Source: Ascaris suum (taxonomy: Eukaryota; Nematoda; Chromadorea; Rhabditida; Ascarididae). From it: a DNA stretch of 64,000 bases. Of the stretch, positions 1-12,358 are shown one piece after another. The DNA is taken from positions 11,986,322-12,050,321 of the forward strand of contig CM024173.1 of assembly GCA_013433145.1 (NCBI GenBank). Direction: 5' to 3'. Position 1 is the first letter of the stretch. Every line of letters starts with the position of its first letter. A model generated the notes under the pieces. It was not told the DNA's origin, did not search any database, and saw only the letters and a program-made list of their open reading frames with translations. A program made the translations under genes and the position numbers.

Positions 1-1292
1 TGTTATGCCAGTAGCCTTATAACCAATATAATGTGATTCCAATCTCGAACCGTGCTCTTAACAAAGTAAGTTTGGAGTTCCCATCCACTTTAAACTAATG
101 GACATAGTAGCGCGCCTTTCCGCTTTGATTCCAAATCGCAGCACTGTTTCGCTTCGATAGCTTAACGAACAGCTCGATTAGCGTATTAGCCGCTAGATAT
201 TGAGGTAAAAGAAACGCATATCCCACAAGTCACTCACCTTACTATGATCCGTTGTTTTGTTTTTTTTTTCCTCAGTTAAGCAGTGGGTAAGAACTGGAAC
301 TGTTCCTGCACGGATCTTTTCGAGAACTGAAGAGCCGAATATAAGGCTCAGAAAATATAAGGGGAAGAAGGCTGTTTTGACTTGGATCGTTTTGGAGTTC
401 TCAAAAAACCATCTGAAGTTTCATTGCTTGTATCAGTCTTGCAGTTTCGATCCTTTTTTCTAGTCCTTCGACGAATCAGTGTTATTTATGAGATTGCTTC
501 ACCATTTACTTTACTTTCACAATCTCAGTTGGCTTACTGTTCGATTGTTTATGAAGTAATTTCGTCCTTTTCAATAGTTATAGTAGAAACAATAGTAGAA
601 GTACTTGTTATGTGAAACGGAATATCTTTAAAGGAATTTTTATTGTAAGAATTTCATATTTTAGTCGATCATATTTCATATTATATGCATTTTTCTGATC
701 AACAATTTCTCCGGAGAAAAAATACGATGGGTATAAACATAAATCGAGGTAATAGCTGACGCATTTTTGTGTAGGCCCGCATAGACATAAACAATTACAA
801 AATCAGACACAACATTTCCGACTGTCATATAAGTTTGCAATTGCATTTTAACTGTAAGCAGCCATTTTTTTAATAAACTTAAATCACAGTATATCAGTCA
901 TAGCTAACGATCATCAAACGTTTTTCATGATATGAGAAAAGAAATATTTCATCAAAAAAATTGTTTTATGCAAATAACCATGGGAATGCTTATTTCATTC
1001 CGTTGGTTATTTTAAATAGCTTATTTGATTCTGTTATTCTTATTAAATTTCATTCGCTATTTTTGGTTGTTACGAAAATTTCTTGCTAACTTTAAGTCTT
1101 CATTGAATAATGCTCGCTCACTTATTTGCATAATTTTGCTATGCATTGTGAGCATGATAAGTTGTAGATGAAGCATAAGTGAAGGAGTACGATCTACTCT
1201 TGCGATTATTATGTCCTTGTTTCATTGACGAGTATATTGCCATCCGTGTTATGCGAATGCCTTAGTTGCATTGGCTGACGGTCGTAATTTTA

Positions 1293-1335
<43 letters not shown>

Positions 1336-1366
1336 TCACATGTGTCAGTAATACGCATTTTTTTAG
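1..1366. other. Upstream part or intron of the FAM172A-like gene, no exon confirmed
   Basis: The first recognisable exon of the gene that follows starts at 1367, but its homologues have about 100 more N-terminal residues, so exons must lie here or left of the window. Two splice-like signals are visible: a donor (AAA|GTAAGT) near 66 and a T-rich acceptor ending CTCAG at 275. The frame after that acceptor does not resemble the N-terminal part of the family, so I do not call an exon. A TA dinucleotide run precedes exon 1367. Confidence 0.4.
1296..1334. repeat. (TA)n microsatellite
   Basis: Uninterrupted TA dinucleotides, about 19 units, in the intron directly before the exon starting at 1367. 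Confidence 0.95.
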
Positions 1367-2218
1367 TTTGGTACCGCATGCAACGATGACGAGAACAGCT
1401 TCATATTTCATACGAAAGATTTCGATAAAAAGGAGTATATGGTGGTTTTGATACATGGTCGAGGAGTTGTTCGAGCTGGACAGTGGGCAAGGAGATTGAT
1501 CATGAATGAAAGTCTAGATCGTGGCTCACAGTTGCCATATTTACGTGAATGCAGCAAACGCGGATGGGGGGTATTGGTGATGAATACAAATCACAATACG
1601 TTCATCGATAGGGATGGACGTCAGCGAACTTTCGAGGTTGGCACCTCATATTGCAAAGTTTTGTTTTATTTAACGAACCTTTTGCCAAAAAAAAAATTTT
1701 AATATGATTTTTCTATAGGCTTCTAATGAAGTAAATGGAATAAAGGAAAGAAAAAGTATTAAGCTGTTGAACTAAACGAGATCTTTTCATTAAACCATAT
1801 TTATGGCGTTGGGGGAGGGGGGGGGGGGAAGGAGGAAGTGGAGGAAGAGCACTTTCTTGGATATGAACAGGCACTTGTTTGCTTTCTTCCAGTCTTGTCA
1901 GGAACCCTTGTGTATGTGGTAGAATCGGATGTAATTGACTTTCACGTTGAACATAACATTCAAAGAGGGTAGGGCAATTGCTGGTATCATTCCGCCACAG
2001 TGAGTCGACCTGTCTCCGGAGTTGAAATTGATTCATGAACTGTGTCGTTTGATAGTAGGTATTTATGTTTACATAATTATCTTTACGATAGCCAATATTG
2101 AGGAAGTTTGTTGACTGTTATGTGTTTTTCATTGTTCGTCTGATCTCATTCTTTTAAAGCATCAATTCCAATTTTCTGATTTCACTAGCAATCAATAGGC
2201 ATTTTTTCTAGTCAATTT

Positions 2219-2256
<38 letters not shown>

Positions 2257-4232
2257 ATAAAGAAAATTCAATTCCCGCATGCAGTTTTATGTCAAATTTG
2301 CATGATAAGATTAACCTTAATTTTTTTTGTTTTTTATTTGCGTTGTCAGTACTTACATAGGTGGGGCATTTAAGTGGATTCTTGTATGCTGCTGAAAATA
2401 CTGCGAAAAGCTCATTATGATGACGTTACCTCACTGAATATGTATATATATACATCAATATATAGATGTATATAAGCATCCATTCCATTAACTGTCAAGC
2501 AACGAAACCCACTACGATGCAATTGGTAAATGCACTCAGCACCTAAAAAAATTCGTCTGCCAGTTTTCACTCGTAGTGGTCATATGCCAAAGTGCTATAG
2601 AATTTACACATTGGCGTTATTCTGCATTCTGGCTTACGCCTTCCTTCCAAGTATGTTGTGATGAATGACCGCACTGCAACTCAATTTTGCATAGATCGAC
2701 CTCGGTGGTATCTATTCTTCCCTGCCCCATCATATTTCGCTGTTTTTCTACTTCTGTAGATGCGTATTTCAAACCCTTCAGCCATTGTGCGCATTTACTC
2801 AGTTATACTGATGGTTTTAATCCTGTCATGTTCAGTTGCCTAGTTCGTTTTGGTCCAGTAAACTTTGCTGCCACTCGCCTCGCCTCTCTTCGACCACATA
2901 GCAGCAGTACAACAAAGTACAAATCCTTGTTCGAGCATTTGTAGAACATCCATTTTCATGGAAAAGCATTCTGTTTGGAGAAAGATGCCATTGTTTTTGC
3001 ATAAAGGGCAGCCGATTGGATCTTTTGCGGGCTGGGATGGGAAAGTACATGTTTGCCAACCGCCTAGACATCAACTTTCGCTCCTTTTCACCTGTGCTCT
3101 ACAAGGTAGGATTTGAAGAGTCGTCGTTCAATGGTCATTTTTACGGTATTGTTAGTGCTGCAAAAGAGTTATGACTCAGATGAATAGCTGTAGAGCTTTA
3201 AGCTTTAAGAGAACAGAAATTTTCATTAGTTATGTTAAGATGAGATTGATCTCATGCCTGCTGAATATAAAAGATGTCTTTTCTAAAATCTCATGGCAAC
3301 GAGAAAAGCCTCTCTAGAAGTAAATCCTCAAAAGCGAAGAAGGACTGCTTCTGTTCTTAGTGATTGATAAACCGATCGATAATGTGATTTTGCAGGGAAG
3401 TGGTTCAGCAGTTGAGCACGGCATTAATGTATGGAAGCAATTCGTGATGCCATCGAAAGCTCGATGCATAGCTGTTGTGGCGCATAGTGCTGGTGGTATT
3501 GTTATTTCGAATATTGTAAGTGGAGTTCTTTGATAATTTCCATTTGAGAGCCATGAGCTCGGTTCGATAGGATTCCCGAGTTGAATCACCTTCCAAGTGA
3601 ATATTTTCCATAGTAGAAATGTAAGCCCAAGCACTCACGTCGAACGACTCGGGATGTAAATATTCATTTCTCACTAGCACTCGGGATAAAGGAATGTTTT
3701 TTTTAATGAGGAGACGGCAGTTGAGAGGAGGGGAGGGGTAGAAAGAAAAGTACGTAGTGACGAGAAGTGCTGAGAGAGAGACCAGGTGAAAAGGGAAGTA
3801 GCTGAGCAGCGTAACATTGCAAAATGATGTGAGCATAACGCAGCACAGTATTATTATTTTCTAATGGTCATGAGAGAAGGCAGCATTTTTTAATGCTTAC
3901 TGTGATTGGCATGATATCTATTACAGATCGAAGAGCCAAGCTGTTGGATGGGAGATGAAGGGAGAACGCGTGTCGGTTGTATTTGTCTGACAGATTCATT
4001 TTTCAAGGCACCATCACTCGAGAAAATGGGCGAAGGTGCACGTCCTTGTATTCGCCATTGGGTCGCTCACCCTTGTAAAGAAATTGGTGTACCACTTCCG
4101 CCGTTAGATGACCATGATGTTTATGTTGAACGTGTAACAGCTGGCACGAATGTGCATGAGGAAACATCTCCAGTTGCTATTGATGATATATTTAGGTTTA
4201 TCGAAACTATATTCAAGAAATTCAACGGCTGA
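1367..4232 (+). CDS. FAM172A / Arb2-domain protein, C-terminal three exons
   Basis: Three exons, 1367-1636, 3396-3515 and 3927-4232, all joined in phase 0, give 231 residues ending at TGA. The family (FAM172A in animals, Arb2 domain in fungi) has an alpha/beta-hydrolase fold; animal FAM172A acts in co-transcriptional and splicing regulation and Arb2 in heterochromatin silencing. Visible landmarks are the N-terminal strand and oxyanion loop VLIHGRGVVRAGQWARRL, the nucleophile elbow VVAHSAGG in the second exon, and, near the end, the acid-histidine region VTAGTNVHEETS. The residues directly before the HGRG loop (ENSFIF) also fit the family. The model is 5' partial: roughly 100 N-terminal residues are missing. 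The donor after the first exon is GTTGGC, weaker than the GTAAGT after the second. An ATTAAA polyadenylation-like hexamer is at 4364-4369. Family assignment is firm; the exact role here is inferred. Confidence 0.85.
2219..2254. repeat. (TC)n microsatellite
   Basis: About 17 TC units inside the intron between exons 1367-1636 and 3396-3515. Confidence 0.95.
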
Positions 4233-6905
4233 TGAGGGATTCGTCTTTCTCTCACAGTATCCGCCTGTTAAGTTTTAGTTGCGAAGGTGCTGGCCTCAGT
4301 CATGTTTATTTAAATTATTGTATTCCTGGAAAACGCGTTTTTGTTTGAGTATATATGCTTGTTATTAAATTGAGCAATTTTGATCAGTGAATCAATGACT
4401 CAAATACAGTGTTATGTTTACGTTTTAGATCACATCAAATTGTAGCTTGCAACTGGATTTCTGGACCGAGCTCGGATGAAAGCGAATCAAGTCCATAACA
4501 TCCCATGAAACCATCAAGCTCGATCGAAAATCTAAACCTAACGTATTGCAAAATTTCGTTGCGCAGTGAGTAAATGCATATGCATTGATTAGGCAATAGA
4601 GAGAAGGAAGAGGGGAGGGTGGGACGATAGACAAAGGTATCAGCTTCATCGAGTTTGATCAGGTAAATATGATGAGGAAGTTTTGCTCGCCGTTTGACAG
4701 AGTTTTCTCTACTCTGGAGCAAGTAGCGGTAATTTAAATGCCATGAGCTTTATTTCGTTAATATCCTTAGTTGTTCAATTTTCCAATGAATTTCACAACT
4801 CATCGTAGGTATTATTGTAGCAATTATGATAAATTAAAGTATGCAATCTAAACAGTGTTTTTTTTTTGGAAAGAAAAAAACGTTTGAAAAAACCTTAAAA
4901 TAAGTTTGAAATAAACTTACCGGATTGCTCATCTATGTGACGCAAGTGATATTTCCGGATATTGGATTTGGTGGGGGGTTTTTTTTTTAAACTATTGTTT
5001 TGAACTCAATTAAAACGAAAGCTTTTTTGTGTCATTGAAACGGTAGAGAAAAATTTGACAATATTTGCAAATGTGCTATTCGTTAATATTCAACCTTAGC
5101 CATTATTTTATTATGTTAAACTGTAAAAGTATATCGATGTTGTAAAATTGATCATAATTTTCGGGCAAGTTTGCCAAAATATGTGGGAAATGAAGCAGTT
5201 GATAAACGAGCGTTTAACAAAATTCACAGAGATGAGCAGGCATTGCTCAGATGCACCAATCGAAGAAAAGAAGCCAAAGAAGAAATTAGGAGGAATATCA
5301 GCGGTGATAATCAATAAAGAATGAATCAACGCCGAAACGTCAAGTATAAACGGCAATGAAGCAGCTTATGAGCATAGAATTCCCAGTAAAAAAATCCACT
5401 GCTAAGTGCCTATAACTCGTAGAAACAGTAATCAATTGGCCACCATTGCTCAAGATCGGTGCGCATAGAAGCATACATATGTGATAAGCTCAACTTCGCA
5501 TAATCCATGTTTACAAAAAATTCATTTAGTGCATATAAATTAAATGAAATCGGAGGTATATTGAATGGGACGGAAAAATTAAGCCTCCAGAAATGAGATC
5601 TACGTATCGAAAACATTTTAACTACCGTGATTAAATTTCTTCGCTTCGAACAGCTATAAAATAATCAGTAGGAGATAGATCATATTTTTGGGCTCATTGT
5701 ATAAGGAAGTACGAGCGCGATATATATTTCAATAGGACTCTATTTTTGCAATTCCTATTGTAAGCTGTCTATGAGATATCTTTAAAGAAGTTTCCTTATC
5801 ACATATTTGAAAGAATTTATTCGAATTTTTCAACAATTTCGGAGGAAAATTTTTCCAAGCTTAATTGTTTTGAAAGTTATGATTAAATTATTCCAAATAT
5901 TTTGCAATTTGCTACGATTATTATCGATATTGGACGATTCGAATACTCTTTGTGATAATAGTGATATAATAAATTCACAATGACAACCATAAGCGAATAT
6001 GTGACAATTATATGTCCAAGCGTCCGGAAGAAATTCGTTAAGAGACGAATAAATAACGTCGGTGCAGAGATGTTACCTGAAGCGCTCATATTTATCAATC
6101 TGGTGATTATATGCTCCCTCAGTGGGGCGGTACTCAACGCTGACGAAACGGAGAACTGAATTTTGCAAACGAGTTCCATCATTACATGTTACATCTATGA
6201 TATAATTGACGCCTCCACATTATGTAACACAAAGCATACAGTCAATCTACGCTTACAACAGTAATTGATTCACCGTTCGAGGGAATAACAAATTGCCACT
6301 ATGTTTCTAAACTGTAACTCAACTGACCAATGGTCTGTTTTTCGTCAAGCAATGTGCTGGAGCGTATTTTATTGTTGTTTTGAGCGCAAATTGGGAGAGC
6401 TATATTAGTATTTTGCATAGCACTTTGAATCTAGCTAAATATTCAACAAGAATTGAAATGAAGAAAGTGTTATAACTTCTTTGGAAATACTTTTACTCGT
6501 TCATGAATTGTCCAAGTTTATTTAAATTTGAACAAATATGAAACGATTTCATTCAATGAAAATAGTTGGACGAATTTTTAAATTACGAAAGCTTTCCTCT
6601 ATATGATCACTTCATCGGAATTTTTGAAATTAGCATTTTGATGACTAGTTGCACACGTATGCCATGATTTGCTAATATTGACAAATTAATTAGCTGTATT
6701 CTATTAGTCATTGTTTTTCAAGACACATAATATCAAGCATATTTTATAGATTATAATGCTCTCAATCATCATCATACTGAATGAAATGCACAATGGAACT
6801 ATTGCAGTCAGCAAATGGCGAAATTATATTCAGCAGACACATAACAAGGAATGAACAGCAATGAAATTCAAAACTGTAAGCTTTATCGGAGTCGTCGAAA
6901 AGTTT
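4233..6905. other. Intergenic, no gene seen
   Basis: Contains the 3' flank of the FAM172A-like gene. A minus-strand frame at 4435-4722 reads reasonably like protein but has no coherent splice context. The rest is AT-rich with short frames only. Confidence 0.5.
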
Positions 6906-7382
6906 TCAGCTTCGGCGATCCATCTCGACAACATTTTTGTTTGTTGCACTCGGCACTCTTGCATAACACATCACTCGTGCATAGCCGTTAAGGGTAAGTG
7001 CTCTGGAATTATGGATCTTTTCACTTAGCATTTCAAAATTTTCTGGAATAGTAGACCACGGATCATTGTCTGAACGAAGCTTTTCAAGTCTGAAAGGAAA
7101 TATAGCCATAAGATATTGGACGATAAAGTATGCAAAATGACTGAGCAAATCTCATCTATATTCACATTCGACAGCATAAACAATTCTTTACTGATGGTCG
7201 TTGGGGCTGTTGAACAACCTCAGAAACGAAAGAACCTCTTTTGTGTGAAGTTGCTCAGGTAGAAGTTGTCGTAAAATGAGAGTGCTAATGCTATCAAATA
7301 AACTATCAGTCTCATCGGTCATGTGAATAATTGCATTACAATAAAATACCATTATTAGTTCTTCAATATCTTCGACATTCAT
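6906..7382 (-). CDS. Two-exon gene for a 124-aa protein of unknown function
   Basis: Exon 1 is 7382-7192, starting ATG and ending CA|GTAAAG. Exon 2 is 7089-6906, after a TTTCAG acceptor. The junction is phase 2 and the sum, 375 bases, gives 124 residues and a stop. Both exons have strong purine-first codon bias and no stops. The protein is soluble looking: no signal peptide or membrane segment, an acidic N-terminus (MNVEDIEELI), then helix-like text (LFDSISTLILRQLLPEQL) and a C-terminal half with NDPWSTIPENFEML. I do not recognise a family. ATG 7382 is preceded by an in-frame TAA nine bases upstream and by CTGAG, which could be a weak acceptor, so an upstream exon is possible. Confidence 0.65.
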
Positions 7383-9733
7383 CTCAGGTTGTTAACGAAG
7401 TCGAGCGTTACCATCAAATGACACAACTTTAACCGTGTTGCAAATTTGCATGCTGTTGCTCTCGAGCACCCTGCACCTCATCTTTATTTTTATTCCTCAT
7501 TTTCGACCATAGTGACTTTTTGAATTTTCTCGAATCTAATCACAGTTTGATACTCATGTTGTTCGATTTGACGACAAAGTAAGCATCGTAAGCAGTTTTT
7601 TTTTTTTAAATCTGCTTCTGCACCAGTTGTGCACATATTTTTTTTTGCTTGGTTTGAAGACATTTTCTCCTATAGGATTAGCATAGAAGGCGTAAGATAA
7701 ACTATAGAAGGCTCAGGTGTATTAACCACAATACATGTGGAGTATTGGTGAGCATTATAAGTCGCGAAATTTCTGTCTATTTGCAAATTCTTTGTTGCGT
7801 ATGAAGCTGCTCTCGATGTGAACGAAGCATTTTATTATAGAAGCCACGATGCAAACGACGACGTTAGTGATTTCCATTTGAAAGCGTTTATTTGCGTTGC
7901 TTTAGCTCTTAAAGTGCAAAAAATTTGAAATTCATGAATTTTTATGCCCGTTAAAAATCACCTTTGAAATGCATTCTTTACAAACTCAAATTGCTGATTT
8001 TTATTTGCATCATCATCTCTCATTCGTATCGTTTAATTGCGCGCTTCATGATATTTGCGATGAGCACATATAATTTCTATCATCATCATCATCATCTCGC
8101 ATTTATTCATTTTAATTTTGATATTAAAAATTATTTGCCGAATATTTTTTGAAATGCTACATAATATTCCTATTGTAATAAGTAAATTTCTATACAATAT
8201 CGATGGTTTATCTATTTCGGAAATAATACAACAACGTCAAACGAATCAATTCAAATTTCTTAATAATATCGAAATTAGAAATTTTACGATGAGAATTAAT
8301 TTCCTTCCGCTTGAAAATATTATATGTCATTTTATCAAAATTGACTAAACTGTATACAATGCTGCATTAAAATTTCATCATGAGCAATTAGTAATATGGT
8401 TTGATTCACTACAAGCATTAGCCGTTTAAAAATGAGTCATTAGCAAATCATGTTTTCAATAGCGCCACCTGTATAAAAGATGAGATCGTCTTAACTAAAA
8501 GATAGAACATTTTGCGTTGATGTCGTTCATTGCTATATGAAATTTAATTTGCATTCGTTTCTTAACTTGATTTTCTCATTCGTTTATTTTCGACACATTT
8601 CAAGCACTAATAGTTGAAATATTTGCATTTGAGATATGCGTGATTCTCATATTTAAGAAAAAAAAATAATACTCATAGGATTATTGTGAATTAAAATTTA
8701 TAGCACTTAAATTTACTATGAACTTTATACTCGCACTGAAGTGCAGTCGTTAACTTTCGATGGATTTAGAGAACGATTAAAGATTCACGAAAATATCAAG
8801 TGATCATCTCTCTCTCTATCTAAAAAAAAACTGCTGTTTTTTGTAAAGCTCTCCATAACAATCCGATGAACCTTAGAAGAGAAAATGAGGGCTTCATTTC
8901 TTTTATTGGACTTCACATGAAGAGGAAATAGTTTTTCCCGACTGCATGGCTTTCCGCCTATTTGATATTGAGGCCGTTCTCTATACTTTCCACATAGTGA
9001 ACACTTTCAATGTGCATATATTACGGTAGCTGATTTCTCGCAAATGTGGATAGCGAAAAGAAAAAAGTTCTTGAAGTATTGATGATAAACAAAGTTCTTC
9101 ATACCACCAGCATCATGAAGAACAGTGACGTCATTTTTACATACGCGAAACGACATACTTCATAATGCACTGCGAGCGTTGAATCTGGAAGGAAAAATGG
9201 CTAATTTTTTCTTCGCCTTTCTTCAATTGTCGAAAATATTTTGAAAATATTGAAGAATTTATAGCAACGATAATTCAACGGGGGAGAATATTGCCGTTGC
9301 GTTATTGCATGCGAAAATTCGAGTAAATCACACAGTAAACTGATGATCAGCGGTAGAAGAAAATACTACACGGGAGTGCAAACGCTTTTCCTCTATCGGA
9401 TAGGGAAAATTTGGTGTCGTTGTTGAAATCAGAACATATCTAAGGAAATCTTATTTGTTAAATAGCTGCAGGCTGAAAAATGCGCCCAATTTTAGATTCA
9501 CCGACCCATTTGCACGACATCTCGAGGCCTAGAATTTTCCGAGTTCATCGCATTATTTTAGCCTAGTCAGAGAACCCAACCGCTACCATTTTTCTCCATA
9601 GCTGTCTTGGCAGTGCGCGGGCCCAGAAGATTTGCACAACGATTTGGATAAATTTTTCACTCTTATCCTGGATTTTTCTGAAATCATGATTGCAAAACTA
9701 AATGCGCAGTTTCACCGACCAAAGTAAGACAAG
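7383..9733. other. Intergenic, no coding exon seen; 5' UTR exon of the next gene at its end
   Basis: AT-rich with homopolymer runs and a short (CAT)n run near 8080-8095. The only supported element is a probable untranslated exon of the next gene ending at the donor AAG|GTGAGT at 9733/9734. Confidence 0.5.
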
Positions 9734-9843
9734 GTGAGTTTTCAATTCCGCTTATGAACGTGGGTATTCATAAGAAATAGGTCCAAGTTATTCATTAAAA
9801 AGTAGGTTCAAGTTTATATCCGACTGAAAATATTCATTTGCAG
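9734..9843 (+). other. Intron in the 5' UTR of the small surface-protein gene
   Basis: Bounded by AAG|GTGAGTT at 9733/9734 and by an acceptor ATTTGCAG at 9836-9843. It lies 14 bases before the first ATG of the following gene. The acceptor could equally serve for spliced-leader addition. Confidence 0.5.
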
Positions 9844-9857
9844 CTTTAAAAAAGTCT

Positions 9858-12358
9858 ATGCAAGAAGCGATGCGACTAACTGTTCTTCTATTTGGCTTGG
9901 TGGTATTTGCCGCAAGATTTTGTTACTCTGCAGATGACCTAACGAGCGGTGAGATTTTTCTGTAATGTGAATCGGTCGTTCGAGATTTTCTATTCATATT
10001 TCATCTGCATTTTTCTAGAATATACTGAGTAGCCACTTGCAGCAGTAGAATGTTTAGTTTGATGAGGGGATATGAAGGAAAGGGGAGGGGAGGGTTGTTT
10101 TGTGGGTCCAAAGACGCGAGATCACTTTATCAACATACAACACATAAATGAGATATGAATAAAAGGATTGCAATTTGACAAGAAATTAATTTCTCACTGT
10201 ATGTTGGACAAAATATTGCATAAAAATTGCAAGAAATGAAATATTCTCCCTATACAATTTTCTATGTTTTCTATGTGGGCAAACTTGATTGAGAGTTGCA
10301 TTTGCCATCGAACAGTTTTGCATGCTTTCCTCCTCAAATTTTCATCTATCTCCATCGCATGAGTTTACTTGCTTGCATTATTTCATTCGCTTCAACTGCA
10401 ATTAGCAAAAATCTGTTTTTTTTGCAACATGAACGTTGCATTCGCATAATTGTTTAAGCAATTGGTTTTTTTTCTAAATTCAGGTGAATGCTTCGCATGG
10501 ATAATAATGTACACAATTCTTTTACTGCAAATTGATTGGTTCAGCTAAAAAGTCTACTGTTCTTTGGTTTTTCGAAGCATCCAAAGCTGTTGAAATCGCA
10601 ATATGTTAACAGATTCCTCTCTAATGAATTCTGATGAAGATGAATAATAAATGCAAGCAAAGAAATTTTCGGTTCTTTCGTTGCGTCGACCTAAACACAG
10701 GTTTTTTGTGATATTTCATCATGAGTATTTCTGCTTTAGGCATTTCACGTAATCTATATTTGGACTACTACAAAGGTTTCAATGAAGTTTTGGATGAGTA
10801 TGAAGCAGAGAATTAGTTATATGCGCATGAATAATATCGTTTTAAGTCTGATGGAGTTTTTCATTCAATTTTGATGGAATTGAAGCAAGCTTTACTGATC
10901 TGCTAATTTTATCGGATGGATTACTTTACTCAATGAATGTTTTGTTAAAATTATCGAAATAATGAACTATACTGAAAGGCAAATTCCATTTATAAAATGA
11001 TTCGCTAGGATTATATGTGATGAAATCGGACGATTATTATTTATGGATGAAAAGTATAATTCTGAGGAAAAATTTCAAATTATTTTAATATAAATATTCA
11101 CCAATGGACGGAGTAAGGCAACAAATAACTGCACGAAAATTTAGATTATGCGATTAGTGAAAAGAAATCAAACCGCGAATATTTTTGCCGGGGCCCCAAT
11201 GTGGCGAAGGAAAAGAAGAAGGATGGGACTTAAGGCATAGAAAGAGGGCAAAAATTATCGCAAACATTATAGAGCAATGAGCGCAAAAACACTCTCAGTC
11301 TATGAAAACTGCACAACATGTGCATTGTATATATTTAGTAATAGTATGAAAACGAATAAAAAATTATGCTTCAAGATTTTAAAGTCAATGACACATATTG
11401 ATTTGTTCGAGGAAGAGGATTTAATTATAAGAAATAAACATATGAAAAGAACAAGGAAGGCATGTTATTTGAAAGCAAACGTAATGGTTCAGAAAATTAT
11501 GTGAATTGAACTAGCACATACAGCCATCTTCAGTATTTCCTCTGTAAGAGTGTTTCCTAAGCTGTAGGCACGAATGGCATGGAATTTGGAAGAGCAGATG
11601 TTCCCATTTAATTGCAAGATATCAGTGAAAAGATGAAAGAAAGACAGCATAGTGGACTTGGTAACGCTTCCTCTAACTCACTTTACACACTTCACTATCA
11701 TCGTAGCTATCAGTTTCATCTTTTTAAGGAGAGCAATAGCGGGTAGCACTTATTTTGCTTTGCAGAAGCATTTCGTGCTAATGCGTACCCAAAATTTAAT
11801 AATAGAAGACTCCAAAATGCTCAATTGCTTTACGTGAGGCAAAGAAAACGTTTTCTGATTGAGTTATTGGCGGAATGTATCAGTAGGCAGCAGTGGCAAG
11901 TACTTTTACCCAGAAAGTTCTATTGGCCAAGGAGCACTTTATTGGCCACTGTTGTCTACTAAGCACACGATCCCCCTGACGTGTTCAATTAGAAAGCAGT
12001 TCAGTGCATGCGAGGTTACAGGAAAATCTGCACCCGTCTTCTTTATGCTGTCGCCACGTTCCTCTGAATATCGTCACCATCCGGTTAAACTTTCGAGTAA
12101 TTTCACCATAATACTTGCAAAATGTGATATAGGCAACATTTAAAAAGCGAATAGAGAACACTTTAATTTTTTTTCATTAATTCATCAACGAAACAATCAC
12201 TTATTTCAGATGGAACGACAATGAATATAACGCCAAAAGCACCGAAAGCTGAAACGAATACGACAAGCGGAACGGCTGCCGAGAAACTATCTGGAACAAT
12301 GCTATTCACATGTTCCACACTTTTCATTAGTGGAGTAATTAATGCACGATTTCTCTAA
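9858..12358 (+). CDS. Small secreted, probably GPI-anchored, Thr-rich protein
   Basis: Exon 1 is 9858-9948 (second ATG at 9870) and ends G|GTGAGA. Exon 2 is 12210-12358, after TTATTTCAG. The phase 1 join makes an Asp codon. From ATG 9870 the product is 75 residues (79 from 9858). Residues 1-20 are a signal peptide (MRLTVLLFGLVVFAARF). The short middle part is Thr/Asn/Lys-rich with two N-glycosylation sequons (NIT, NTT). The last 20 residues are hydrophobic (LFTCSTLFISGVINARFL) behind a small-residue stretch. A signal peptide, a short Thr-rich body and a hydrophobic tail with nothing after it is the layout of small GPI-anchored surface proteins, but the anchor is inferred. The 2.26 kb intron is large for so small a protein and holds other open frames. 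Confidence 0.65.
11277..11504 (+). CDS. Possible small protein inside the intron, unknown function
   Basis: An ATG-started frame of 75 codons lies within the intron of the small surface-protein gene, same strand. About 70 percent of codons start with a purine, although the region is purine-rich overall, which weakens this. The product is basic with a short acidic patch (LFEEEDLI) and no signal peptide or domain. There is no evidence for splicing or a promoter. Confidence 0.25.
   Translation: MSAKTLSVYENCTTCALYIFSNSMKTNKKLCFKILKSMTHIDLFEEEDLIIRNKHMKRTRKACYLKANVMVQKIM

Noticed and set aside
2865..3116. Plus frame ending at a donor CAAG|GTAGGA within the FAM172A-like intron
   Set aside because: Homologues join the flanking exons (1636 to 3396) directly; the translation does not fit the family.
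4435..4722. Minus frame downstream of the FAM172A-like gene
   Set aside because: Reads plausibly but lacks a good acceptor and any partner exon.
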